This document shows positions 34,727 to 43,080 of a stretch of DNA of 55,332 nt, piece after piece. Each line of letters begins with the position of its first letter. The stretch's first letter is position 1. This DNA comes from Bifidobacterium breve (GTDB lineage Bacteria > Actinomycetota > Actinomycetes > Nanopelagicales > Nanopelagicaceae). The stretch is taken from assembly GCA_945881945.1 (NCBI GenBank), contig CAMCVO010000009.1:1-55332 (forward strand). Direction: 5' to 3'. The position numbers were made by a program, and so were the translations under genes. The notes beneath the pieces were generated by a model. That model was given only the letters and a program-made list of their open reading frames with translations. It ran no database searches and had not been told where the DNA came from.

Positions 34727-36123
34727 TTATCCTTCACAAACTTCTCAGCTGGTGCGAAGTTTGCTGCCATATCGGTAAATCTGGCCAAGTGAAGTTGAGC
34801 AGATACGGTGATAGTTCTAGTTGGGCCATTTCGATGTTTTGCTACAATTAAATCAGCCTCACCTGATCTATTTTGTGAGTCATATAAATCTTCTCGGTGA
34901 AGCAAGATAACCACATCTGCATCCTGCTCAATCGAGCCAGATTCACGAAGATCTGAAAGCATTGGTTTTTTATCTGATCTTTGCTCAGGGGATCGGTTTA
35001 ACTGTGAGATAGCAACTACTGGCACATTTAACTCTTTGGCTAATAACTTTAATTGTCGAGAGAACTCAGAGACCTCTTGTTGCCGGTTTTCTACCTTCTT
35101 ACCGCTGGTCATAAGTTGTAAGTAATCGATCACAATCAGCTTTAAATTATGGCGCTGCTTTAATCTTCTCGCCTTTGCCCTGATCTCCATAAGTGAAAGA
35201 TTTGGTGAATCATCAATAAATAACGGGGCATCTGAAATCTCACCCATTCGCCGGGCCATCTTTGCCCACTCCTCTTCACCTAATTGACCAGATCTAATGT
35301 TATTAAGTGGCACACGTGCTTCAGCTGAAAGCATTCTCATAGTAATTTCAGAGCGGCTCATTTCAAGTGAGAAAATTACTGAGGTTTCGCGCTTATGAAT
35401 TGAGGCATAGCGTGCGATATCTAAACCAAGGGTTGATTTACCAACCGCCGGACGTGCTGCCAGCACAATCATATTTCCAGGATGAAAACCGTTTGTTAGC
35501 GCATCTAAATCTTTAAAGCCAGTCTTAACACCCTCACCAACTACACCTGCTGAGATCTTTTCAATCTCATCATAAGCTGCAGGAAGTAATTCAGAAAGTT
35601 GTACATAATCCTCAGCCTCTCGTCTTTCTGTTACTGCATAAACTTCAGCTTGTGCTTGATCAACTGCGTCATCAACCTCACCCTCATCGGTGTAACCAAG
35701 TTGCACAATCTTGGTGCCAGCTTCAACCAGCCTTCGCATAATTGCGCGCTCTCGAATTATCTTTGCGTAGTAACCAGCATTAGCTGCAGTTGGTACTGAT
35801 GAGATTAATGTGTGTAGGTATGGCGCACCACCTGCTCTTACTAAATCACCACGCTTTGTTAACTCAGCTGAGACAGTTACTGGATCTGCTGGCTCTCCTC
35901 TGCCGTAGAGATCAACAATTGCGTCATAAATTAATTCATGTGCTGGCCGGTAGAAATCACGCTCTCGTAAGATCTCAACCACATCACTAATTGCATCCTT
36001 TGATAAAAGCATGCCGCCTAATACAGATTGTTCAGCAATTACATCTTGTGGTGGGGTGCGCTCAAACTCAGCGGAGTTGTTTTTGCCTCTGCTTGAATTA
36101 GATGGAAACTCTGCGATGCTCAT
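34723..36123 (-). CDS. dnaB: Replicative DNA helicase
   Basis: 466 residues. The N-terminal DnaB domain begins PPQDVIAEQSVLGGML. The RecA-like ATPase carries Walker A ARPAVGKST, Walker B LIVIDYLQLM, and the DLRESGSIEQDADVVILLHR segment. No intein is present, although mycobacterial dnaB often has one. A GGAGGG ribosome-binding site lies seven bases before the ATG. The 280-base upstream spacer separates it from the rpsF-rplI operon and holds several DnaA-box-like sequences, so it has its own promoter. Confidence 0.97.
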   Translation of the reverse strand: MSIAEFPSNSSRGKNNSAEFERTPPQDVIAEQSVLGGMLLSKDAISDVVEILRERDFYRPAHELIYDAIVDLYGRGEPADPVTVSAELTKRGDLVRAGGAPYLHTLISSVPTAANAGYYAKIIRERAIMRRLVEAGTKIVQLGYTDEGEVDDAVDQAQAEVYAVTERREAEDYVQLSELLPAAYDEIEKISAGVVGEGVKTGFKDLDALTNGFHPGNMIVLAARPAVGKSTLGLDIARYASIHKRETSVIFSLEMSRSEITMRMLSAEARVPLNNIRSGQLGEEEWAKMARRMGEISDAPLFIDDSPNLSLMEIRAKARRLKQRHNLKLIVIDYLQLMTSGKKVENRQQEVSEFSRQLKLLAKELNVPVVAISQLNRSPEQRSDKKPMLSDLRESGSIEQDADVVILLHREDLYDSQNRSGEADLIVAKHRNGPTRTITVSAQLHLARFTDMAANFAPAEKFVKDN

Positions 36124-36276
36124 ATAACAACCCTCCCATCTACCACTGACAAAGTAAGAAAAGTATTAATAAATAATGGTTTTTACGCCTAGGAGGCAAA
36201 GATAATCCCTTTACTCACCCAGTGCATGAACTGATTTTAAGGTTGTGAGGTTGGCTGTGTAGTACCTGTGATTAAC

Positions 36277-36371
36277 AGTGGATAAGGATGTGGGTAAGTT
36301 AGAGATATCGGTGGATAAGTATTTATTGAAGGAAAAATCAAGCGCAGAAACAGGGTTTAGCTTGTGGAGAA
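36277..36371 (-). promoter_or_regulatory. Cluster of four DnaA-box-like 9-mers upstream of dnaB
   Basis: Minus-strand sequences are TTATCCACT (36285-36277), TTACCCACA (36297-36289), TTATCCACC (36318-36310) and TTCTCCACA (36371-36363). Each differs by one base from TTATCCACA and all face the same way. They fill most of the spacer between the rplI terminator and dnaB; I see no convincing gene there. Confidence 0.5.
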
Positions 36372-36407
36372 AACTTTTTTTCACCCATCTCATTATTTGG
36401 TGAATGA

Positions 36408-36439
36408 AAAAAGCCCCCCATTTAACTGGAGGGCTTTTT
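36408..36439 (-). terminator. Intrinsic terminator of the rpsF-ssb-rpsR-rplI operon
   Basis: A 13-bp stem with one C/A mismatch: arms 36408-36420 and 36427-36439, loop of six bases, GC-rich centre GCCC/GGGC. It is flanked by A/T runs on both sides, so it could also act in the other direction. It starts 14 bases after the rplI stop. Confidence 0.85.
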
Positions 36440-36453
36440 AAGTATTTTCTTAA

Positions 36454-36903
36454 TTACTTATCTGAGACCACATTAATTGGCACATTTGCCACAACCTGAG
36501 ACTCAAGTGCAATCTTGATTGTGTACTTTCCAACCTTTTTAATGTGCTTATCCATCTTGATCTTATGACGATCAATGGTTTCGCTAGTTGCACTCTTTAT
36601 CGCTGCAACTATCGCTTTGTCAGTTACTGAACCAAACATTGATCCAGTTGCGCCAACTTTAACCTTGACAATTACATTAGCTTTTTCAAGCTTGGCTTTA
36701 ATCTCTTTGGCATGATCAAGATCGCGGATCTGGCGGGTTGTGCGAGCACGCTTAATTCCATCAATCTGACCCTCTCCACCTTTGGTCCACATAATTGCAG
36801 AGCCTCTGGCTAGTAAAAAGTTTCGGCCATAACCATCTTTAACAGTTACAACATCTCCGGCCCCACCTAAACCTGCTACCTCGCGTGTAAGGATTAATTT
36901 CAT
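36454..36903 (-). CDS. rplI: 50S ribosomal protein L9
   Basis: 149 residues. The N-terminal rRNA-binding domain MKLILTREVAGLGGAGDVVTVKDGYGRNFLLARG is the L9 signature (quoted in part: GYGRNFLLARG). It is followed by a long helix and a C-terminal domain with the GSVTDKAIVAAIK segment. An AAGGAG ribosome-binding site precedes it. Last gene of the operon, followed by an intrinsic terminator. Confidence 0.97.
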   Translation of the reverse strand: MKLILTREVAGLGGAGDVVTVKDGYGRNFLLARGSAIMWTKGGEGQIDGIKRARTTRQIRDLDHAKEIKAKLEKANVIVKVKVGATGSMFGSVTDKAIVAAIKSATSETIDRHKIKMDKHIKKVGKYTIKIALESQVVANVPINVVSDK

Positions 36904-36917
36904 TTTTGATTATCTCC

Positions 36918-37211
36918 TTATCGCGCAGTTGAGGTGTAAGGCAGAAGCGCCATCTCACGGCTGTTTTTAACCGCGGCTGCTACTGCTCGTTGGTGTTGGG
37001 TACAAGCACCGGTGATTCGGCGAGAGCGAATCTTGCCTCGATCGGTGATGTATTTACGCAGGGTGGCAATATCTTTGTAATCAATATATGTCACCTTGTC
37101 GCGGCAAAAAGAGCATGGCTTCTTTTTGAACTTCTTCATCGCAGCAGCGGCGGCTGCTGACTTTGATTGCTTAGCTTTTTCTCTAAGCGTTTTATTACTT
37201 CTTGCTCCCAC
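36918..37211 (-). CDS. rpsR: 30S ribosomal protein S18 with N-terminal extension
   Basis: 97 residues, somewhat longer than usual because of a ~24-residue Lys/Ala-rich N-terminal extension. The extension is real: the GTG at 37211 has AAGGAG seven bases upstream, while the internal Met25 has no good site. The core has [10 protein letters not shown] with a CxxC pair, then the S18 helices [27 protein letters not shown] (core motif [13 protein letters not shown]). S18 pairs with S6, encoded in the same operon. Confidence 0.96.
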   Translation of the reverse strand: MGARSNKTLREKAKQSKSAAAAAAMKKFKKKPCSFCRDKVTYIDYKDIATLRKYITDRGKIRSRRITGACTQHQRAVAAAVKNSREMALLPYTSTAR

Positions 37212-37276
37212 TGTGGTGCTCCTTTAGTTAGGGCCCTGTTATTTAAAACAGGAATGGTTTGGTTTGTTTTACTTAT

Positions 37277-37780
37277 TTAAAAAGGTGGTGCGTCATCACT
37301 TGGTGTAGTTGACCAGCCGCCACCTACTGGGGCTGCTGACCATGGATCATCAGTTGATGAGCTTTGGCTTGAACCAGTTGGGGCGCTATAGGTATTGCCA
37401 GCGCCAGCTGCTCGTGCCGTCTTTGTAACCTTAGCTGTTGCATTGCGAAGTGAAGGTCCAACCTCATCAACTTCAACCTCAAACACAGTTCGCTTTTCAC
37501 CCTCTTTGGTCTCATAAGAGCGTTGCTTTAATCGTCCAGAGACAATTACTCGCATGCCCTTAGTTAGTGACTCAGCTACATTCTCAGCAGCTTGTCGCCA
37601 AATCTGGCATTGTAAAAAGAGGCTATCGCCATCTTTCCACTCATTTGTGGTCTTATCTAGGTAACGTGGAGTTGATGCCACAGTAAATTTTGCAACTGCT
37701 GCTCCACTTGGTGTAAAGCGCAACTCTGGATCACTGACCAAATTACCGATCATAGTTAGGTTGGTATCGCCTGCTGCCAT
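37277..37780 (-). CDS. ssb: Single-stranded DNA-binding protein
   Basis: 167 residues. An N-terminal OB-fold ([22 protein letters not shown], positions 5-26) is followed by a Gly/Ser/Thr-rich linker. The C-terminus is acidic, DDAPPF, the tip that docks replication partners. It coats single-stranded DNA during replication and repair. A GGGAG ribosome-binding site is present. It sits between rpsF and rpsR as in most actinobacteria. Confidence 0.97.
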   Translation of the reverse strand: MAAGDTNLTMIGNLVSDPELRFTPSGAAVAKFTVASTPRYLDKTTNEWKDGDSLFLQCQIWRQAAENVAESLTKGMRVIVSGRLKQRSYETKEGEKRTVFEVEVDEVGPSLRNATAKVTKTARAAGAGNTYSAPTGSSQSSSTDDPWSAAPVGGGWSTTPSDDAPPF

Positions 37781-37831
37781 TTTTATTTCTCCCTTATCTG
37801 CGTTAGATGCTTGTTGGTTATTTGTTGGGGA

Positions 37832-38116
37832 TTACTCTGGGCGTACAACTTTAGTTCTTAGCACTGACTCATTTAAATTAAGTTGACGATCCAACTCTTT
37901 AACTGGTGCTGGCTCAGATTGCATATCGATAACTGCGTAAATACCTTCGCCCTTTTTATTTATTTCAAAGGACATCCGGCGCTTACCCCAGATATCTAAC
38001 TTATTTACTTTTCCGCCACCTTCTTTAATAATCTTAAGATAAGTCTCAAGACTTGGGGCAACGGTCTTCTCTTCTAAATCAGGATCTAAAATGACCATGA
38101 GTTCATAGCGACGCAT
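37832..38116 (-). CDS. rpsF: 30S ribosomal protein S6
   Basis: 94 residues. It begins [16 protein letters not shown], with the conserved central [16 protein letters not shown]. It forms a heterodimer with S18 in the small subunit platform. It is the first gene of the operon. The GAGGTGG ribosome-binding site lies inside a possible leader hairpin that could allow S6:S18 feedback control. Confidence 0.97.
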   Translation of the reverse strand: MRRYELMVILDPDLEEKTVAPSLETYLKIIKEGGGKVNKLDIWGKRRMSFEINKKGEGIYAVIDMQSEPAPVKELDRQLNLNESVLRTKVVRPE

Positions 38117-38182
38117 TTTTTAAACCACCTCTGGACTAAAGCGGCCACGGGATTTCCGCGGCAGGTGTTAGAGCTAAGGGTA
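38117..38182 (-). promoter_or_regulatory. rpsF promoter and structured leader (candidate S6:S18 control element)
   Basis: Minus-strand TACCCT (38182-38177) is a probable -10, giving a leader of about 55 bases. The leader holds a 7-bp hairpin GCCGCGG/CCGTGGC (38162-38144, loop of five bases). An outer pairing of CACCT (38167-38163) with AGGTG (38130-38126) would cover the ribosome-binding site. rpsF leaders in several phyla are known to bind S6:S18. The fit to that motif is by eye. Confidence 0.45.
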
Positions 38183-38206
38183 GTCAAAGGGGTAAAAAGA
38201 GGGAAA

Positions 38207-39376
38207 TTAATCTCTTTTTGCTGTGGAGGAGGTGGTTAGATCCCGCATCAAAATATAGGTAAATGTGCAAACCCCCACCACTCGCAGCAATGTGGCAAGG
38301 GCGTAACCACCTGCTGGTAATCCAAATTGCGCATCTGAAAACAAAGCTAAGTACTGCCAGATTGCCAGGTGGTAGGTGATCTCAGTTGCTTGCCAAAACC
38401 AAAAGACGGGCAACTGCTTACGATTTTGTAAAGCAATTACAGCAAGGGGTGTTAACCACAATACATATTGTGGTGAGTAAACCTTGCCCACTGTTGTGAA
38501 AATTACTAAGGCAAAGAGAGCCACCGCAGCAAGATTGGGCAATTTTCCTAGCTTTAATAAGTAAAAAGCTAATCCAATAAAAAATCCAATTGAAATTAAT
38601 GGATAGATTAGATCAAGGTATGCAACATTTATATCAAGAAGTGAAAGTGCAAACCAGATCGATCCAAAATCTGCTCCACGTTCTAAATTTAACTTGAAAA
38701 ATCGCCACCAACCATCAAAGTGGATCAAGGCAATAGGAATATTGATTGCACTCCAAAACAAAGCTGTCGTAAAAAGGTATCGACAAAAGAGCTGTATCTG
38801 AGATGATCGATAGAAAATAATGGCAACTGGAAGGAGTAAAACTATTGGAAAAAATTTTGTCGCAATAGAGACTCCAAGCCAAATACCACTTACTTCATAC
38901 TTTTTCTTATCAAAGTAGTAGATGGCAAGTAATGTGCTTACTACCGCCCACATATCCCAATTAATAAAAAGACTAGCTACTACTGCCGGGGCTAATGGAA
39001 ACAGGTATTGATAGGCAGGTGAAATTTTTCTTACAATAATCGCTGAGATAAAAAATAGAACAATAATGATTAAGGCATTGATATCAAAGAAGGTGCGAAA
39101 TGAGTTCTCACTTGGGGTAATAAATGAGATCAACCAGTTGCCAAGACCAATAACGGGTGGATACTCAATTGAGTTTGTTGGTGAAAGGTAAGGGAAGGTG
39201 TTGGTATCTAAGCTGCGCTCTGAAAAAAGTGCTGGAATGTCGGTGTAGCAAGCGTGGACATAATTATCAGGTGAGGCCCAATCATTTACTCGGCAGTGAT
39301 TAAATTTAAGAAATGAGATCACTGCAGCTAATAAAAGTATTACAACAAAGGATCTACTTACCAATTTGGTAAGCAA
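38207..39376 (-). CDS. GT87-type membrane mannosyltransferase-like protein
   Basis: 389 residues with about nine to ten membrane helices. It resembles the DUF2029/GT87 family of polyprenyl-phosphomannose-dependent transferases. It sits between ponA and rpsF, exactly where actinobacteria carry the Rv0051-type member. Landmarks include FINWDMWAVVSTLLAIYYFD and the helix SPQYVLWLTPL. It probably adds a sugar to a lipid or wall polymer on the outer face of the membrane; the acceptor is unknown. The start is probably TTG at 39376, four bases after the ponA stop. Confidence 0.8.
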   Translation of the reverse strand: MLTKLVSRSFVVILLLAAVISFLKFNHCRVNDWASPDNYVHACYTDIPALFSERSLDTNTFPYLSPTNSIEYPPVIGLGNWLISFITPSENSFRTFFDINALIIIVLFFISAIIVRKISPAYQYLFPLAPAVVASLFINWDMWAVVSTLLAIYYFDKKKYEVSGIWLGVSIATKFFPIVLLLPVAIIFYRSSQIQLFCRYLFTTALFWSAINIPIALIHFDGWWRFFKLNLERGADFGSIWFALSLLDINVAYLDLIYPLISIGFFIGLAFYLLKLGKLPNLAAVALFALVIFTTVGKVYSPQYVLWLTPLAVIALQNRKQLPVFWFWQATEITYHLAIWQYLALFSDAQFGLPAGGYALATLLRVVGVCTFTYILMRDLTTSSTAKRD

Positions 39377-39379
39377 GTG

Positions 39380-41338
39380 TTATCTCTTTTTCTTAGGTGA
39401 TGGTGAAGGAGATGGTGGAATTAGGGCAGGATCCATCTCTGGTACGGCATTGATAAAGCTGACTGGCTCAGTACCGCCAATAAATGCTGGGGATGGAAAA
39501 TCTTGAACTGGTGCATTTTTTAAGTAACCTTTAACAAACTCAGCCCAGATTCGTGCTGGGAAGGAACCACCAGTTACTGAAGTTAGTCCGCCAATTCCAT
39601 TTAATGATTGAGTTGCATCATCTCGATAAAATGCAACAGAGGCTGCCACCTCTGGTGTGTAGCCATTAAACCAAGCAGATGCGTTGTCATTTGAGGTACC
39701 AGTCTTGCCAGCTGTTGGTCTGGCAACTCTGGCACCAACTACTGCAGCAGTTCCAGAGATGGTTGCTTTGCTTAACGCATAGGTCAGATCTGCCATTACA
39801 TCTTTCCTAAAAACCTCTTGGGCTTGGATTCTGCCTTGGTACAAGATTCCCTTGTTTGGTCCTTGAACTTCATTGATGATAAATGGTTCTGCATAAACAC
39901 CTTGCGCTGCAAAGGTTGCATATGAGTTTGCTAAATCAATTACATGAGGACTTGCAGCTCCAAGAGATACAGATGGTGATGCAACCATTTCAACTGAGGT
40001 TGGAATTCCAGCACGTCTTGCAACATCTACCACTTTCTCTAAACCAGCCTTCATCCCAAGGGGCACATAAATCGTATTAACTGATTTTTCGGTGGCGGTT
40101 AAGAGTGACATCTGCCCCCAACTCTCTGCGCCATAATTATTAACTTGGTAGGCCCGACCAATCCCATCGTCATAAACTTTTGGTGAATCACCATCCCAAA
40201 TTGAAGAAAGTGGAATTCCCTGCTCCAAGGCAGCAATTAAAGTGAAGGCTTTAAATGATGATCCGCCAGAGGTTATCCCTTGAGTGGCAGCGTTAAATTG
40301 ATACTTTAAATAATCATTTCCACCATACATTGCCAAAATCTCACCAGTGCCAGGTTTAATCGCTACCAAGCCAATATGTAAATTCTCCGGAGCTTTAGTT
40401 GGTGCCTCTTTATTAACTGCAGCCACCGCAGCCTCTTGCGCCTCTTTTACTAAGGTGGTTTTTATGATGTAGCCACCAATCATTAGTTGCTCATCAGTAA
40501 AACCTAACTGATTCAACTCCCGCTCTACCCAGGAGATTACATAGCCTTTTGGTCCAGCAAGTGCACCTGAGGTAACTCTTGGATTTATTGCTGGTAATTT
40601 AGTTTTATCTGCTACATCTTTATCTAGCCACTTTTTCTCCACCATACCATCTAGTACATATTCAAATCTTGCCTCTAACCTAGCTATGTTTTCCTTTTTA
40701 AATCCTGGGTCATACAAGCCTGGGCTACGTAATAAACTTGCTAATACTGCAGATTGGCCAATAGTTAATTTCTCCACAGTTGTACCAAAGTAAACCTGGG
40801 ATGCGGTTTGCACGCCGTATGAGCCGCGGCCAAAGTAAATAGTGTTTAGGTAGTTTTCTAATATCTCATCTTTAGTAAATTGGTTTTCTAGCTTTATCGC
40901 AATTACCAACTCTTTTACCTTACGTTGGATAGATCGCTCGGGAGTTAAAAACGCGGTTTTGGCATACTGCTGAGTGATAGTTGAACCACCTCTGCCTTGT
41001 CCCAAATTTACTACGTTATCCCAAACAGCCGAGGCAATAGCAAGTGGGTTGATTGCCCGATTACTATAAAAATTTCTATCCTCTGCTGCCATCACCGCAT
41101 TGCGTACATTTACTGGAATCTCAGCCAAGGTAACTATGGTTCGATTCTCAGAACCAATTCGACCAATTTCACTTCCATCTGCATATTGAATAATTGTTGC
41201 TTGGCTATTTACATAAGCATTTGGGTCTGGAATAGAGACTGTGAAGTAGGCAAAGCCAAACAAAAAAACTCCCGCGACAAAGGTGAAGCCGGCGGCCAAA
41301 AAACCCAACCTAGGAAGTTTTTCCACAAAATTACTCAT
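39380..41338 (-). CDS. Class A penicillin-binding protein (PonA type)
   Basis: 652 residues. One N-terminal membrane helix is followed by the GT51 glycosyltransferase domain, with the catalytic Glu region AAEDRNFY, GGSTITQQYAKT and RKVKELVIAIKLE. The transpeptidase domain has SxxK (GGSSFKAF), SxN (KSVNTIY) and KTG (GKTGTSND). A Pro/Ser-rich tail ends SPSPSPKKKR. It polymerises and crosslinks peptidoglycan. TAATCT six bases before the ATG indicates a leaderless start. It diverges from nothing; DUF5318 lies upstream on the same strand. Confidence 0.96.
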   Translation of the reverse strand: MSNFVEKLPRLGFLAAGFTFVAGVFLFGFAYFTVSIPDPNAYVNSQATIIQYADGSEIGRIGSENRTIVTLAEIPVNVRNAVMAAEDRNFYSNRAINPLAIASAVWDNVVNLGQGRGGSTITQQYAKTAFLTPERSIQRKVKELVIAIKLENQFTKDEILENYLNTIYFGRGSYGVQTASQVYFGTTVEKLTIGQSAVLASLLRSPGLYDPGFKKENIARLEARFEYVLDGMVEKKWLDKDVADKTKLPAINPRVTSGALAGPKGYVISWVERELNQLGFTDEQLMIGGYIIKTTLVKEAQEAAVAAVNKEAPTKAPENLHIGLVAIKPGTGEILAMYGGNDYLKYQFNAATQGITSGGSSFKAFTLIAALEQGIPLSSIWDGDSPKVYDDGIGRAYQVNNYGAESWGQMSLLTATEKSVNTIYVPLGMKAGLEKVVDVARRAGIPTSVEMVASPSVSLGAASPHVIDLANSYATFAAQGVYAEPFIINEVQGPNKGILYQGRIQAQEVFRKDVMADLTYALSKATISGTAAVVGARVARPTAGKTGTSNDNASAWFNGYTPEVAASVAFYRDDATQSLNGIGGLTSVTGGSFPARIWAEFVKGYLKNAPVQDFPSPAFIGGTEPVSFINAVPEMDPALIPPSPSPSPKKKR

Positions 41339-41344
41339 GTAGCA

Positions 41345-41350
41345 AGATTA
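41345..41350 (-). promoter_or_regulatory. -10 element of leaderless ponA promoter
   Basis: Minus-strand TAATCT, six bases, then ATG at 41338-41336. It lies in the 16-base gap between DUF5318 and ponA. Confidence 0.5.
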
Positions 41351-41354
41351 CCCG

Positions 41355-41756
41355 TTAATCATCATCTAATAAGGTGTGAACCTTTCGTGGTGGCTTTCGA
41401 TACCTGCCATCACCCAATAAAAAGGATTCAACTAGGTGATTCCAGTGGCAATCGGTGCAGATCTCCACAACATAGACGCGAAACTCACCATACTCACTTT
41501 GCATTTGGGCTAATTCATCTTGATTCTTAATTCGACCTGAGTATTGGCCGAGTTGATCGCCAAAGGCATACCGAAGTTCAACAATCTTGAACTTTTTGCA
41601 AACGGGGCAAGAGCGCTTAGTTAACTCGCCATGATATTTTGCAGCTCTCCTCAGGTAAGGATCAGCATCACAGGCATCCATTGCACTAGCTGAACCTTGA
41701 AACAGCGCAATTAAGGTGCGACGTTTGCTTAATGAGTAATCAATGCTCGATCTCAT
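41355..41756 (-). CDS. DUF5318-family zinc-ribbon-like protein
   Basis: About 133 residues from the ATG at 41756 (MRSSIDYSLSKRRTL). The longest frame runs to 41864 but would overlap the divergent MFS gene and lacks family support. Two CxxC pairs (SCPVC and ICTDCHWN) are probable zinc ligands. The family lies beside ponA in many actinobacteria (Rv0049 type) and has no known function. TATGTT seven bases before the ATG is a probable -10. Confidence 0.82.
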   Translation of the reverse strand: MRSSIDYSLSKRRTLIALFQGSASAMDACDADPYLRRAAKYHGELTKRSCPVCKKFKIVELRYAFGDQLGQYSGRIKNQDELAQMQSEYGEFRVYVVEICTDCHWNHLVESFLLGDGRYRKPPRKVHTLLDDD

Positions 41757-41811
41757 GGTGGCTAACATAAGATCCAAGGTTAATCCTAATTTAATTACTA
41801 CGCTTACACCT

Positions 41812-43080
41812 ATGGGTATTTGGCCAGTTGGTAAAGGCTCGAGATTAAATCGAATACTTGCCATCCGCTGGAGTGGCCAGTTAACTGATGGTTTATTTCA
41901 ATCAGCACTTGCTAGTTTTATCCTATTTTCACCAGAGCGTGCACCAAACGCCATCTCAGCCGCTCTTGCTTTTGCGGTGGTATTACTTCCGTATTCACTT
42001 ATTGGCCCCTACGTTGGCATCTTTTTAGATCGTTTCTCTCGCCAACGCATAATTAGGAATTGTAATTACTTAAGGGCAATGAATTTATTAATTATTGCAT
42101 GGTTAATAAATACTGGCTCAACTGGAATGGTTTTAACTTTATTTGTTTTGATTGCCTTTGGTGTTAATCGTTTAATCCTCTCTGGATTGTCTGCAGGACT
42201 ACCGCTGTTGGTTAAAAAAGAGGAGTTAATTGCAGCAAATGCGTTGGCGGTTACCGGTGGCACCATCTGGGTAGTTATTGGTGGTGGTATTGGTATTGGA
42301 ATTAAAAATTTACTAAGCCAAAATTCAGATGCGGATTTTGCTGATGCGGTTGTAATTTTAATCGCTGCCTTTGGATTTTTAACCGCAGCGTTAGCTTGTT
42401 TTAGATTGAGTAAATATGAAATTGGACCTGCTGAATATGAAAGTGATCTTGAAGCCCGTGGTTATAAAGAGGTGTTAGAAGGGTTGGCAATCTTACGCTC
42501 TCACTCAGATGCACTGCGCGGAATTTTATCTGTTGGCATTCAACGAGGTGGTATTACTGCTTTAACTTTAATGGCCTTACTGTTGGAGCGAAATTCATTT
42601 AATGATCCATCCGATCCAGATGCAGGTCTTGCTGGTTTTGGTATGGCACTTGCTATTGCTGGAATTGGAATTGGTTTAGGTGCAATTATCTCTCCGTATG
42701 GCGTAATTAGATTTGGCCGGCATCGATGGATGAGGTTGTTAATGTTTTTATGTATTCCACCATTGTTAATTTATGCCGCGGGGGTAAATGAAATTTCTAT
42801 GATTGGCAGTGCCTTCTTGGTTGGGCTTTGTGGCCAAGGAATTAAGGTGACTAATGATGCACTGGTGCAATCAAAGATAACTGATGGTTTTCGAGGAAGG
42901 GTTTTTGCATTTTATGATGTGGCGGTAAACGCTGGAGTTGTTACTGGAGCAGTAGGTGCAGCATTGATATTGCCTGATAATGGGTTAACAGCGGTGTTGC
43001 CACTTATGGTTGCACTCTTCTATCTATTTTCAGCAACAGTTTTAATGCGTCGGGCTAACTTTGCTCCTTCCGCCACTTAA
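41812..43080 (+). CDS. Major facilitator superfamily transporter
   Basis: About 422 residues, twelve membrane helices. I chose ATG 41812 (MGIWPVGKGSRLNRILAIRW) because TACGCT lies seven bases upstream and the longer frame to 41743 would run into DUF5318. The loop DRFSRQRIIRN after helix 2 is the usual basic MFS loop. The substrate is unknown; drug or metabolite efflux is typical for this sort. The 3' end overlaps the convergent cca gene by 26 bases. Confidence 0.85.
   Translation: MGIWPVGKGSRLNRILAIRWSGQLTDGLFQSALASFILFSPERAPNAISAALAFAVVLLPYSLIGPYVGIFLDRFSRQRIIRNCNYLRAMNLLIIAWLINTGSTGMVLTLFVLIAFGVNRLILSGLSAGLPLLVKKEELIAANALAVTGGTIWVVIGGGIGIGIKNLLSQNSDADFADAVVILIAAFGFLTAALACFRLSKYEIGPAEYESDLEARGYKEVLEGLAILRSHSDALRGILSVGIQRGGITALTLMALLLERNSFNDPSDPDAGLAGFGMALAIAGIGIGLGAIISPYGVIRFGRHRWMRLLMFLCIPPLLIYAAGVNEISMIGSAFLVGLCGQGIKVTNDALVQSKITDGFRGRVFAFYDVAVNAGVVTGAVGAALILPDNGLTAVLPLMVALFYLFSATVLMRRANFAPSAT

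Noticed and set aside
36211-36393. 60-codon minus-strand frame in the rplI-dnaB spacer
   Set aside because: No ribosome-binding site or leaderless -10, no recognisable domain, and it lies across the DnaA-box-like cluster.
37235-37252. Inverted repeat CCTGTT/AACAGG between ssb and rpsR as a terminator
   Set aside because: Only six pairs with no T-run, and it lies inside a conserved operon.
41757-41864. Extending DUF5318 and MFS to their longest frames
   Set aside because: The extensions would overlap each other head to head by over 100 bases; -10 sequences support the shorter starts.
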